DNA from: Nematostella vectensis
Lineage: Eukaryota > Cnidaria > Anthozoa > Actiniaria > Edwardsiidae
Assembly: GCF_932526225.1 (NCBI RefSeq)
Contig: NC_064036.1
Coordinates: forward strand, 4,341,501-4,405,500
Reading direction: 5' to 3'
DNA length: 64,000 bases
Below the pieces are notes generated by a model that saw only the letters and a program-made list of their open reading frames with translations, had not been told where the DNA came from and searched no databases. Of the stretch, positions 47,268-59,290 are shown piece by piece. The position numbers and the translations under genes are program-made. Numbering within the stretch: position 1 is the stretch's first letter; each line of letters opens with the position of its first letter.

Positions 47268-50200
47268 CGCCATCACAAACAGTGTTCACCAACGCGCGCA
47301 GCTGAGCAACTAAAGCGTCACCGGAAGTAACGGCAAACACATTTTTAGCAGCCTCACGGGAGACCACATCCCTCAGGGCACGGTAATTAGCATCGTCACC
47401 AATGGTTACGGCGAAGATGTCAATCATATTGGATCGTAAGTCTTGGGCAAGTTCTCGGGCTTGCTGTGGCTCATCTACATGTCCCGTTCCGATGATTACT
47501 AAAGTCTGTTGATGGACAAAAGTAAAAGCTGGCATAACCATGGTTTTTGCCAGGTATGCCTGCTACAAACCTAGCAATGCTATTACAAATAATTACAAGG
47601 CAAAGATTTCTTGATCCGGGGAGTTTGTTCCTGCTCTGTGTGGAACAAGATGTTAGAGTACCACACCCCTCAGTGGTATCCCGCGCATGTAGTCACACAA
47701 TACAAGGGAATTAGTGGCACCATCTTACCTTGTTCTGTCCCGGTCGCATGCCTTTTTTGGCGTCAAAGATGTCATTAGCTGTCGATAACGCAGCTTTTGT
47801 CAAGCCATAAGTTCCCCCTTGGAACGTCACTCTCTCGAGCCGAGCCAGCACAGAATCCTTGGAACTCGAAGCGGCGTCGTTAAAGCGAACTACGCTACGA
47901 CCAGAACTGCGATACGTTCCCACGGCAACGTGGGTGTTTTCACGGGAGATATCGAAGGCTCCGATTAGTTTTGAAGTAAAGTCTTTGACTAGTCCGAACG
48001 ATCGCTGGTCGCCGATAGCGTCCGTATTTTCCACCATAATAAGAAGGTCTCGGTGCTTGTCGCACGCTATTGGGAACAAACTTGAACATATCAATTTTCC
48101 ATTTGGATATTCTACACATCAAATAGTTCCAAAAAAGACAGAAGTAAATTATAATAAAAGATTATCATTGAGGTAAAAAAAAACAAATTTGGCGAGTTCA
48201 CTTCAAACAACTACCCGATAAAGGCAGCATTGCCGAAACAAAACAAAAACGGTAACGCTATAATAAGCATATGACAACCACTGCACATGACCATCAACAC
48301 TTCTACAATCAGGTTGCATGTATGCATGTAATGCTCCACAGGTTGCATGTATGGCGAAGTCAGGCCAACCAAGCAATCCCACCCCCTTCCCATCCCTAAC
48401 ATTTTGCTGGATAACAAAGGAAAATAGCGATAGTCGATCTATATTTCATCGTGTGCAGCAGGGATGTTATTACTCTGATACTCTGATTATTCACATATCG
48501 CGGGGGCCTTAGCAGGGAATGGGGCACTGGGGGCATGTGTCCTCACCCAGTATTTTGAAAATTGTAAGTATGTGCGTGGCTGTGCACCCAAATATTTCCT
48601 TGTACCCCTAAATGGCCTACTACGGCTCTGTTCGTCACTCACCCAGAGGGGGATGCGTGCAGTAGGAAAAGCAGCCAGTCTCGTCCGGACAGCATTTCGT
48701 CTCGCCGGGGCAGTCCCAGTCGTTCTCTTGCTGGCTTTGTCCAAACTTTTTGGCCGTGTCGCCACATGGGATGCGTGAGGGGTTAGGGAGAGTGCCCCGA
48801 CATATTACAGGATCCACAGGTGACTCCACGGGCTTGCACTTACCGGGTTTCTCTACAATAATGAATATTTATTGATAACTTGATGGTGGTCTTGGGTAAA
48901 GTTAAGAAAAATGTTTTGGAAAACTAGTTTATTGAAGTTGAGAGGACATACGCCTCGGGGTAAACGCCTTACGACTCGTGTCTGCTACGACTATGTGTTA
49001 ATCTCAAGGCCGTAGAACATTGATGATAATGTAGTTATGTAAATACAGCTAAAATACTGCTTTTAGATTCACGACTTTCCAAATTATTGTGAAGTGGGTA
49101 AGTGCACCACCCCTAATAAAACCATGTGAGGCCACGAGGACTGGGCTCGCAGAGACATATGGATCCCGTACAGTACAGTACCTTCGTATAACAATGCCAA
49201 ACTAGTTTACACACCTTTGCACAAAATCTGGTTGATTTGCGTGGAAACCTGCCCTAACTCGTCCGTGCTTTTGGCCTGGTACACGTACTTATCATCGGAT
49301 GCAACCGCACGTAGGAATGTCGACTGTACGTCACTGTTAGTGGCCACGGCAATACGTTTGACGTTCAGTAAGTCAAGATCTTTAGCTGCTTCCTAGAAGA
49401 ACAAACATTTAGTAAGTCAAGATCTTTAGCTACTTCCTAGAATAACATACATTCAGTAAAGTCAAGATCTTTAGATACTTCCTAGAAGAACAGAACATTC
49501 AGTAAGTCAAGATCTTTAGCTACTTCCTAGAAGAACAGAAAACGGCACAACAAATCACGGAAAAGCTAAGCTTACGTTGAGGTCTCCAGATCCGGGTGAT
49601 GTTGCGTCAGAAGCCAGCACCAGTAGGTACCGCTCGTGTCCGTGCCGAGTACCCCCCTCCATGCTGAAGAATTCTTTACTTGCAAACTTGAACGTTTTAT
49701 CCACTCTTCTTTGTGGGTCCTGAGTCTTTTCTATCTTATCCAGGAGCTCGTCCAGCTCTTGTTCGCTTCGAAACTTTCGGAAACCTTCGGTTACCTAAAA
49801 TTGATAAGCATTAATTAGCTTTATTCAGCAACAGCACTTGTGATAACTTAGGTTCAGGTAATATTCGCTGTATTTCCATGATCCGCAATGCCTGTTAATG
49901 CAAATAAAGTAGGTTGTTTGATCTTCAAGAGAAAGAAAACCTTATGTAAAACACAGCAAGTCATTAGTCCAGAGCACCAGGATTCAAACTAGGATGAGAG
50001 GCAGAGACACCTGTGTTAGGGAGCTCTCGCCCCAAGACCGGCTATATTGAACACGTGTTAGGTTTTGGTTAAAGCTATGGCCCAATGGCTTTTGTAAGCT
50101 TCGTAGACTTCTTATGTTAGATATATGCCAAAGAACGTAACAATGGTATAGGGAAGGAGCATATGCAAACCAAGTGAACAAGGATCACTATATGCCCGTT

Positions 50201-53200
50201 ATGGGTGTAAAAAGGGCCAGTAATCCTCTTGGCGTCATTCAGAAGGCGACGGGTAAACGAGATATTGATCCACCACAATGATCCCTTGCTCTACCGCTGA
50301 CCAATGATTAACTGCTCAACGGAATGAAATACTTTGCATACCTTTTTGGTTGTACCCGCAAACGTCATTAAACCAAAATGAATGTTGTTTTCGGAGTTGG
50401 CGTTCGGCCACATCAAATCCCGTACAAAGCTTTTCATTCGCACGAAGTCTTGGCGGCTGACAGTCTCGGACGCGTCCATAGCGATTGCCATCTCGAACGG
50501 AACGAAACAATCTGGTGAAAGACACAGAAGAAATAACCGCCTGAGTCAGGCGTTTCCGCGGAATGACAATGATCCAGGTTTTTCGCGCTTTCCGGATAAC
50601 CGCGAACCTCAAGCGGTCACGTGACCAGGGCTTGCCGTCTCTTCGAAGAAAATCGTAAGCCTATCAACGCAAAGACCGTGCTTTCTTATCAGTTTCCTTA
50701 TAGCGATGTTTTTACACGTTTTAGATGGCTCCTTTTAGATGACCAGTGCTATACAATGATTTGGCACTTGCACTCGAATCTAATAAAAAAATAAAATTCC
50801 AAAAATGGGCATACGTCTAACGTGAATCCGCAAAGCGCGGCCTGCGGTTTGCCGTTCGCGTCAAACCTCGATCTTAAGGTCTCTACTAGCCGCATGCAAA
50901 CACCGGTTTCTTTGGTGGTGAAAAAACAGGGGAGGGGGACGAGCAACAACAGCAACAACAAAATAAAAATAAAAGGAATTAGGGAAGCGTTGCATTGTGG
51001 ACAGGTGCTTTGGGCAATAGACCGAGTTCGCGTTAGGATTTTACACCCTCGCACGGCATTCGGTGCTTTGGTTTTAGGTTTAATTTCAACCAGAAGTTAA
51101 ATGGCAAGAGTAATATTTTAAGAAAGGCGGTAGTGTTTTAGATTATACAATAATAACACCTGAAAATCCCAGTACTCGACTGTACTATCCTTACTTACAT
51201 ACTTACTCTTAATCGCCGTTTTACACGATGTCTTCCCTGAGCCGTCATCACAGCACAGCTGGTCAACCCCACAATCCTTATCGACCTCACACTGCGCTCC
51301 GCCAGTATCACCAGCGTCTGGGGTCCGACACTTCCCAGGAGTCACTGCAAAACAACACGCTTTAGACATGGCCACGTGGTTAACACATGGAGAAGCTAGA
51401 GGCTGGCTCTTGAGAGTTGGTGAGAGTGGTAAAAGAATCAGCGCGGGCTACTCTCATTTACACAAGCACGCGCTCTCCTCGTGTCCTTTCAGAAAAAAAA
51501 AATAACGAATTCATTCGGGGAAAAATGAACATAAGATTGAGTTTTGGAATTTGTAATAATAATTTGACTTCAGGATTTATCACTGAATCGGGAATTGCAC
51601 GTTAAATTTCGATTTTTGAGAAAACTGCTGATCAAAATACTCTCAGCTCTCATTCGTCCGATCAAACGGTATCAGCTCTCATCAACTCTCATGTCGAGTT
51701 TGAACACGTTCAAATTGAATCAGTGAGAGTAGATGAGAGTGCACGGACATGAAAGTTGGAAATCTCATCGAATCTCATCAACTCTCATCTCCGTTTATAT
51801 CGAGTCTTAAGAATCAGACGAGCAGCAACGCCGCATGCGAGAACACTTTCGTTCTTTCTTCAGGTCTTCTTACCTGCTGATTTGCATACAGTGTCAGCGA
51901 TCTCCCAGACGGCAGCATTCAAGTCATCATAGTCCTTCGTATTCATGAGGAACCTCTTGGCGGGTTGAGTCACGGCTGACGAGTACGTCGCGGTGTCGGC
52001 ACTATTGTCGATCCCAACCACCATCAGTCGAATCCCGTTCTTTTTCAGCTTCTCTGCTGCTTCTTTGATCTCCGCTGCTGTACTAGTACTCCCTCTAAAT
52101 AAACAACAAAGGACTTTTTACGCGATGGTAAGACAGACATATTTAAGCAGCCTTACCCTGGGTGGGTTGGAGGGGGAGGAGTAATAAAATTGGGGCGTCG
52201 ACTTTTCAACCTTTCCGCTCAGCCCATACTTCTGAGTATTAAACGTGGTTTGATTAGATGACTGTCAGCTTTCGATGGAATCACATTCCATCGTGTTTGT
52301 GAAATCTCTACTGAAATCGCTCTTAAACTTTTTTTTTACAAATTTCTTCACAACATAACCTTCAGTTCATTGTTGTGCACTAAAGAGGATGAGAGACGGA
52401 AAAAATTATTCTGATTTCCATCCTGAAAAACTCACCTTGGAGCAAACAGAACAAATACTTTCGGTTGTGTCTGCCTGACGCCCCCGAACATACTAAACGC
52501 GTGATCAGCGGCTACTTTAATCGCCGCAGCCGTATCAAATCCGTGCTTCTTGCTCGTTGCGAGATTGTTGATAGCTTGCTGAACGGCGCCCACGCTATAT
52601 GCCTTGTCCAGCGGTAGCGCCATGTGTGCCCCCTGATCGTACGCGACCAGGCCAATGTGCGCCTTGGAGTTGGCGACGTCAAAGAGACCCGCTAATCGGG
52701 ACATCACTTGTTTTACGTTAGTGATCTCGGATCCGAGAGATTGTGAATTGGGGATACCGAAGACGAGATCAAGGGTGTTTTTGCAGCCTGAAAGGTAAAA
52801 CAAATAGTAATTATTAGTCAAATGGTATTGTGATGGCCTACTGATTTTGAATGAATAAGCGTAACATTTTGTGTGGTTAAAATTTTCGTTTCCAAAAGGC
52901 GATCAAGAAATCAAAGAAATCTTTAACATCCAAGTTTCATAGTCGTGGTTCTCCTTCTAGTGGTTTGCAAATACCCCCTTCCTACCGCCATTGATAAAAT
53001 TGGGAGAATTTCAAAAACAAGATCAGGACGTGGAAAGACAACTTTCGCTATATTTTGCCATAGTGTCTAGAATTCTAATCAAAAACACAGATGGGAAACA
53101 ATATGAGGAATTTGTCATTCTGCACAAGCAGAATGTACAAGAAACAAAAATAGATACACTCTCTCAGTAGTGGCCACGGGAACGAACTTGATGTGGAAGA

Positions 53201-54915
53201 CCTACATTACACCTTCCCTAGTTTTAGAATAACGTAATCATCTCACCTGTGCACTGTTCTTGCAGGATCTCTTGCACTTTTGCCTGCAGTTCGTCAAAAT
53301 TTTTTGCGCTGTATGTATACTTGTCACCGCTGGATATGCTTAACAGCTCGAACAAGTCAACATCATCACCCACCCCTACCGTGTAGACGTCAATTCCGCG
53401 ATCCTTGAGCTTCTGCGACACTATAGAGGGTTTGGTATAGGGGCCCTGATCGAATGTTTGGATGCCATCTGTTAGAAAGAGGCACACCTGCAGGGGGATA
53501 TTATAATAGTGATATTTGAAAGAAATCAATACAATAATGATTTAAACGTCATGACGGATAATTGCTCAGCATCGTTATAATCATCATCAACAATCATCAT
53601 CATTGTCATCATAAACAACAATAGTCATCATTATGATCATAATCATAAACCACGGAGCGGACCCAGGATTTTAAAATGGGGGTGGATAATGGCCGGATAG
53701 ACGGCATATAACTGATCCAGTGGTTTTTGGTAGGTCACATACATCTCAGATCTTTCACTTAAAAAGGGGGGTGGATATCCACCCAATCCACCCCCCTGTA
53801 TCCGCCACTACACGAAGACAGCAAAAGCAATAATCATCATCGTTAATTGTCATCCTTGTCATGAACAACAGCAATCAGCATCATCATTAACAACAATTAG
53901 CATCATTATCATCATCATCATCATCAACGGAGCAAAAGTCCCCATCATCATTTATATCTTCTCGCTTTCACTATAAGCAAATGCGTCACGAGTGTTCAAT
54001 TGTCATCATTTATGATTTAAAAAAAAAGAAATATTGATTTACCTGTTTCTTGTTTGGACGCATTCCTCTCGCTTCAGTAAACAGTACAGAGTTAGCAAGC
54101 TCCAGCGCCTTGTCCATGAATGTCAAATTATTTTTTTGTGGAATGATATCAATGTCCTTCTTCAAATTCACCGAGTTCATTTCGACGCCAGAATACTTAT
54201 CAAATGCGATGTCGAGCGTGGCCTCAGTAGAGTACGTTATGACTCCTACGTGTGTTGCCTCCTCTGACACGGAGTAGGCGTCCACTACACTCTTTGTGAA
54301 TTCTAAAAGCTTGACCCAATCTTTTTTACCGATGCTCCCTGATGAGTCTAACACCATGGCAAGATCGATAGGTATAGGACAGCTAGCTACAAAAGACGGT
54401 ATAACATATGAATTGGGAGTAGTCAAATGCAATGGCGAGTTCAGCAGATATAGTACAGCCAGCTACTTAAGACGGTACAACACAAGAAGTGGAAGTGCCT
54501 AATATATCACTTATGTGTTCTTTAGTCAAACAAGCACTTCAAGAGGGAACAGGCGCAGAAAGGGCCCAGGTTTTCAGATGGTGTATGTGGTGGTGTAAAT
54601 GGGGGGAGGGGTTGAAAAAGATAAAAAATTAAAGGCCTTGTAAGTTTAGCTGGGATGCATTTCTTCGAACAATTCAGTCCGAAGAATTTGGAGGGCTCCC
54701 TCCACTGATCTCAATCAAGAGGGAGTAACTCGTACTTGCGGCAACTGGAGCAGTGCATTTGACGCCACACTCGGAAGGGCAGCATCTTTGAGCCTGCCTT
54801 GTTCCTGCGCGTGCGCAGTCGTCATCCGATGTACACTCGTTACCAGTCCCAATCGGGCAACCTTCCCACGACTTATACTCGGTGACCTTTGGGCACACTT
54901 GCCGCTGCCAACCCT
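47268..54915 (-). CDS. Secreted modular protein, WAP and VWA domains, partial, 12 exons
   Basis: Exons in transcript order: 54915-54736, 54386-54043, 53487-53247, 52787-52436, 52094-51874, 51344-51207, 50511-50342, 49794-49576, 49392-49215, 48852-48643, 48066-47729, 47505-47268. All joins are GT-AG and in phase, giving about 942 residues. Domain order: WAP (CTSDDDC, QRCCPSECGVKC), VWA1, VWA2, WAP (CEVDKDC, LCCDD), VWA3, WAP (CPGETKCCPDETGC), VWA4. Each VWA spans two or three exons. VWA1 keeps the metal site (LDSSGSIG and FLTDGIQ). VWA3 has a variant (MDASETVS, LASDAT). VWA2 (VFGIPNSQS) and VWA4 (VENTDAIGD) have lost it. VWA domains bind matrix or cell-surface partners; WAP modules are disulfide cores often with protease-inhibitor or antimicrobial roles. 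The start exon with signal peptide and the 3' end were not found. The function is inferred from domains only. Confidence 0.92.
49366..49540. repeat. ~45-bp tandem duplication of a splice-acceptor region
   Basis: Four copies of TCAGTAAGTCAAGATCTTTA, GCTRCTTCCTAGAAGAAC. The first overlaps the 5' end of the minus-strand exon 49392-49215, including its acceptor. The other three lie in the upstream intron and carry acceptor-like TTCTAG sites followed by exon-like sequence. Confidence 0.88.
51390..51800. repeat. CTCTCATC-rich imperfect repeat in an intron of the VWA gene
   Basis: Multiple ACTCTCAT / ATGAGAGT words on both strands between the exons at 51344 and 51874. TTGAGAGTTGGTGAGAG at the left and CATCAACTCTCATC at the right suggest a decayed foldback element. 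Confidence 0.5.
53570..53950. repeat. CAT/ATC microsatellite tracts split by a small MITE
   Basis: ATCATC-type tracts flank a ~160-bp foldback (about 53653-53811) with ends GGAGCGGACCCAGGATTTT and TGTATCCGCCACT plus inner GGGGGTGGAT / ATCCACCCCCC arms. It lies in the intron between the two VWA1 exons. Confidence 0.75.
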
Positions 54916-55382
54916 CTGTGGGAAGAGGAAAAGTGAATTGTTTGAATACTTTAAAGTACATGGCTAGCTAGAGGGGAGGGAGTGGGACGACCATGGCTAA
55001 GTGAAGAAGACAGGGACGCGGATAACTAAGCATGTTTGATAAATTTGGCGTTGGGAATAACCACAGGAAGAATGTATGTTCTAAATATATGTTGGCATGG
55101 AAGAAGTGTTTCAACTCTTCAATTCACTTGCAAGAGGGGGGAAGATGGAAGCAGAACGAAGATGGGGGAACTTAAAATGATGTATTCACTTACACGAGTT
55201 TCCGTAGGAACGACAGCCGTAACTGTTGTAAATTACCAGTATGTCAGGCTTTGTAGCCTTAAGTTTTTTCTTCCACGAATTATTCAAGGAAATCGTTTTA
55301 TCCTGCCTACATGCCCATAGTCATCAGAGGGGAAAGGGGCATTTAGACTTTGGCTAGCTGAGGGGAGGGGATGAGAGGGGGT

Positions 55383-57694
55383 GTTGAGGCCACATTTGTA
55401 ATAACCTGCCACATTTGTTATAACGGCCACATTTCTAATAAACTAACTGATATCCTCATGAAAGAAACATCGTATGACACACAAACTTGGTAGGTGTCAT
55501 GTAGGTGTCAAGGGGATGCAACCAGATGGTCACGTGATATGTGACGTCATCCATGACGTCATTTGAAAATAAGAATTATAAACATAAAAGATATATCATG
55601 CGAGTGCCAATAAGGTGAAACAGTATGGTCACGTGATGTATGACGTCATCGACGACGACATCGAAATATTCATATCTCAAGTTGAAACATCATCAGACAT
55701 CAAACTCGTAAGATATTATGTAGCTTAGGTAGGTGTTAAGGCAGATCAAAGAGATAGATCACGTAATGTGCGACTTCATCGTTAGCGTCACAAGCAGTCA
55801 TAAAGCTTTATATTAAAATTATCGGACAAAAATAATCAAAGTTCTGGATTGGAGCTCTGCTTTTAGGCAGTGCATTGATAAACAAGAAGAATTTGATTTT
55901 TCTGAGAGACAAGGAAGACGTAGCGACAGAATTAATCTAATTGACGTCATCGATTATGCAAACTCAAGTCGATAAAGCAAACATCAAGGATCATATCTTA
56001 TCCCGTAAAATAAAGACTAATATGCTCTTGATAACAAAATGCATATTTTGTCATATCATGATAACAACAAGGGCAATTCTGATAATTAATGATAATCAAA
56101 TATTATTCTCACAATCAATGTTTTCCCAACAGTAATAGTAATTACAAATATTTCTTAATAAAGTAACAATCATTTTAACTCAATAATAATAAAACGCAGG
56201 CCTTATCATGTTATAAGAATGATAGCAGGTGATTCCAATGGTACAAGTGTCCATCTGGCATTACATACGCGCCCATCTATCTCTATCGCCCATCTATCTT
56301 CTTTCATGGGATATGGATATTTTTGTGTATTTATGACCTCATCGATGACGTCACATATCATGTGATCATTTTGTTGCCCCCTCCTTGATACCTACACGAC
56401 ACCTATCAAGTTTGGTTGTCATACGTGCTTCTTTCATTGGATATGGATATTTGTGTTTTTTTATGATGTCATCGATGACGTCACACATCACGTGACCATC
56501 TCGTTGCACCCCCCTTGATACCTTCATGCCAACTATCAAGTTTGGTTGTCATACGTGCTTCTTTCATTGGATATGGATATTTTTTTGGTGACGCCATTGA
56601 TTACGTCACATATCACGTGACCATCTGGTTGCACCTCCCTTGACACCTACATGACACCTACCAATTTTGGTTGCCGAACGATGTTTCTTTCATGAGATAT
56701 CAGATTGTTTATTACAAACGTGGCCTACCTTATTACAAATGTGGCCGTTATAACAAATGTGGCAGGTTATTACAGATGTGGCCGTTATTACAAATGTGGC
56801 AGGTTATTACAAATGTGGCAGGTTATTACAAATGTGGCAGGTTATTACAAATGTGGCAGGTTATTACAAATGTGGCAGGTTATTACAAATGTGGCAGGTT
56901 ATTACAGATGTGGCAGGTTATTACAAATGTGGCAGGTTATTACAGATGTGGCAGGTTATTACAGATGTGGCAGGTTATTACAGATGTGGCAGGTTATTAC
57001 AGATGTGGCCGTTATAACAAATGTGGCCGTTATAACAAATGTGGCAGGTTATTACAGATGTGGCAGGTTATTACAGATGTGGCAGGTTATTACAGATGTG
57101 GCAGGTTATTACAGATGTGGCAGGTTATTACAGATGTGGCAGGTTATTACAGATGTGGCAGGTTATTACAAATGTGGCAGGTTATTACAAATGTGGCCGT
57201 TATAACAAATGTGGCAGGTTATTACAGATGTGGCAGGTTATTACAAATGTGGCAGGTTATTACAAATGTGGCCGTTATAACAAATGTGGCAGGTTATTAC
57301 AAATGTGGCAGGTTATTACAGATGTGGCAGGTTATTACAGATGTGGCAGGTTATTACAGATGTGGCAGGTTATTACAGATGTGGCAGGTTATTACAGATG
57401 TGGCAGGTTATTACAGATGTGGCAGGTTATTACAGATGTGGCAGGTTATTACAGATGTGGCAGGTTATTACAGATGTGGCAGGTTATTACAGATGTGGCA
57501 GGTTATTACAGATGTGGCAGGTTATTACAGATGTGGCAGGTTATTACAGATGTGGCAGGTTATTACAGATGTGGCAGGTTATTACAGATGTGGCAGGTTA
57601 TTACAGATGTGGCAGGTTATTACAAATGTGGCCGTTATAACAAATGTGGCAGGTTATTACAGATGTGGCAGGTTATTACAGATGTGGCCTCAAC
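55383..57694. mobile_element. TIR element with a minisatellite in its right terminus
   Basis: The termini are GTTGAGGCCACATTTGTAAT (55383) and, inverted, ATGTGGCCTCAAC (to 57694). Sub-terminal blocks such as CACGTGATATGTGACGTCAT, GGTAGGTGTCATGTAGGTGTC and ATGAAAGAAACAT recur inverted on the right. Direct flanking similarity exists outside both ends (CTTTGGCTAGCTGAGGGGAG at left, CTTTGGCTTGCTGAGGGGAG at right). There is no transposase. Palindromic ATCGATGACGTCA-type sites recur inside. Confidence 0.85.
56716..57690. repeat. 19-bp minisatellite, ~50 copies
   Basis: Unit TGTGGCAGGTTATTACAGA, with AAATG/AGATG variants and occasional 18-bp GGCCGTTATAACAAATGT units. The unit equals the TIR sequence of the surrounding element. 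Three copies span 19 codons, so all plus frames are open (up to 360 codons, WQVITDVAGYYRCGRLLQM repeat); these are not genes. Confidence 0.96.
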
Positions 57695-58915
57695 AGGAGG
57701 AAGGAACATTTGGGCTTTGGCTTGCTGAGGGGAGAGGAATTATTTTGTATTAATGGCGAAGGCAGCTTTCATGGCAAAAGGCTAAAGCACGAACAAGACT
57801 AGAATCAGTTTACATTTGTTAAAAGGGACAGCACTTGTACAGTAATAATGTGAGCTTGTGACGTAGAAATCCCTTTTTTATAAATCGTGCACGACCTACT
57901 CCGTTGTGTAATATTGCCAACAGCCACACCCGCCACAATTGCAAATAAATCTGCTTTGATACCTAGTCCTTTATGGGAGATTGTAGCTCTGACTTAAAAG
58001 TCTATAAGCGGTTTCTCCTTTCTATAAGAGACTATAGGTTCATTAAAGATTCTAGCCGTATGAGGCTGAGATCTGTGATAAGTTGCCAGTTTTTTATAAG
58101 AATCTTCAAAAGATTCTGTTTAGCCGGGTGGAACCTCATGACAAAATGTTTAGATTCGTTTATCAGATGCCATGTTTGCCTCAAAACGCATTTTGCCTGT
58201 CCGTGAATTCAACACTCGCCGTTATGTATGTTGTGAAATCGCGTAACCGTATCTAGAATAAGTTGCGAATTTCGGCTTAGAAGGTGGCAAGTGAGGAATT
58301 TGTTCTCAACGGACGTAGGCCATCTCCCTAGACACAAACCCTTCTTATAACTAAGAGGGTGGCAAGAGGAGAGAATGCGTGTACTGAAAAGTTTCAGTAA
58401 GCTATGGACATCAAGGATATTTAAATCAATGAATCTTTCGCCCTTTTATAGACTTCTGATGAAGTAAATAAAGTGCGTAGTGTCTTTGAGATTACACTTT
58501 TGCTTAAGCGTTATATGCCGCAGAAATGGATCTACGGAGGACGATATACGCTAGACGTGGTTTATGAGGTGACAAAAACCTTAGGTGACATATTATATGT
58601 CTTTGTGGTGGAATTTGTCGTTCTTTAATGTTTCACGTCTATAGGAGCGTTGCTCGACCTGACATAAGCGCTTTCTTTGTGCATGTTAAGTTTCTTAGAG
58701 TTATTTAGGACATATCTGCAGTACAGCTCACTCCTGTTTTAATAGATTTCTTAAAATCAAACAGGAAGATTTGAGGCTGCCGAGAATCGCCACTGTAACT
58801 CGTAGAATTCAAAGTGCACTTTGGCTAAATCTGGCTTTTTCTGAGAGAGGGCTCGCTCATCTCGTCTAAGGTGCCTTCCGATGTCATCGTTTGATGAAAA
58901 ATCGGCGGGCGGTTA

Positions 58916-58978
58916 TAGCGTTTACAAGACCGGTTTCGGACTCTTAATGAAGAGACCTTCGTCAGTTGTTTTTCGCTA
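58916..58978 (-). ncRNA. Candidate hammerhead ribozyme, left arm
   Basis: Exact mirror of the motif at 59291-59353, encoded on the minus strand, so its transcript would run outward from the palindrome centre. Confidence 0.6.
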
Positions 58979-59169
58979 GGTTGCTAATGAGGACTTCGTA
59001 AAGTATGCTCGATTGTATCTTCCTGATACAAATATCTGTCTATTTTTGCTTCCTATGGTTTAACAATAGCGCTACCACGCGACCGTGTCACCGACAATAG
59101 GCCTTTTGTTTTCGAAACATAGCCTACCTTAAAATGACGCGGATCGAAATAGTGTAAAACGCTAGATAG

Positions 59170-59224
59170 CCAATCACCGACTAGTCACTTCAATTAAAGA
59201 TTCGTCCGACCTCTGATATATAAA
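59170..59224 (+). promoter_or_regulatory. CCAAT and TATA boxes in palindrome spacer
   Basis: CCAAT at 59170 and TATATAAA at 59217 lie 47 bases apart, start to start. The TATA box is about 65-75 bases before the hammerhead, so initiation near 59250 would place the ribozyme near the RNA 5' end. Promoter activity is inference. Confidence 0.5.
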
Positions 59225-59290
59225 CGGGCCCGTGACATCATGTCTCAATCCGCTAATCGAGCATACTTTACGAAGTCCTCATTAGCAACC

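Noticed and set aside
55190-55320. Minus-strand cysteine-containing stretch ending SYGCRSYGNSC before a GTAAGT donor, as a possible upstream exon of the VWA/WAP gene
   Set aside because: Joining its phase to the first WAP exon would create a stop codon, and the frame is closed just upstream.
56671-57753. 360-codon frame with regular 19-residue repeat
   Set aside because: It comes from the 19-bp array inside a transposon terminus.
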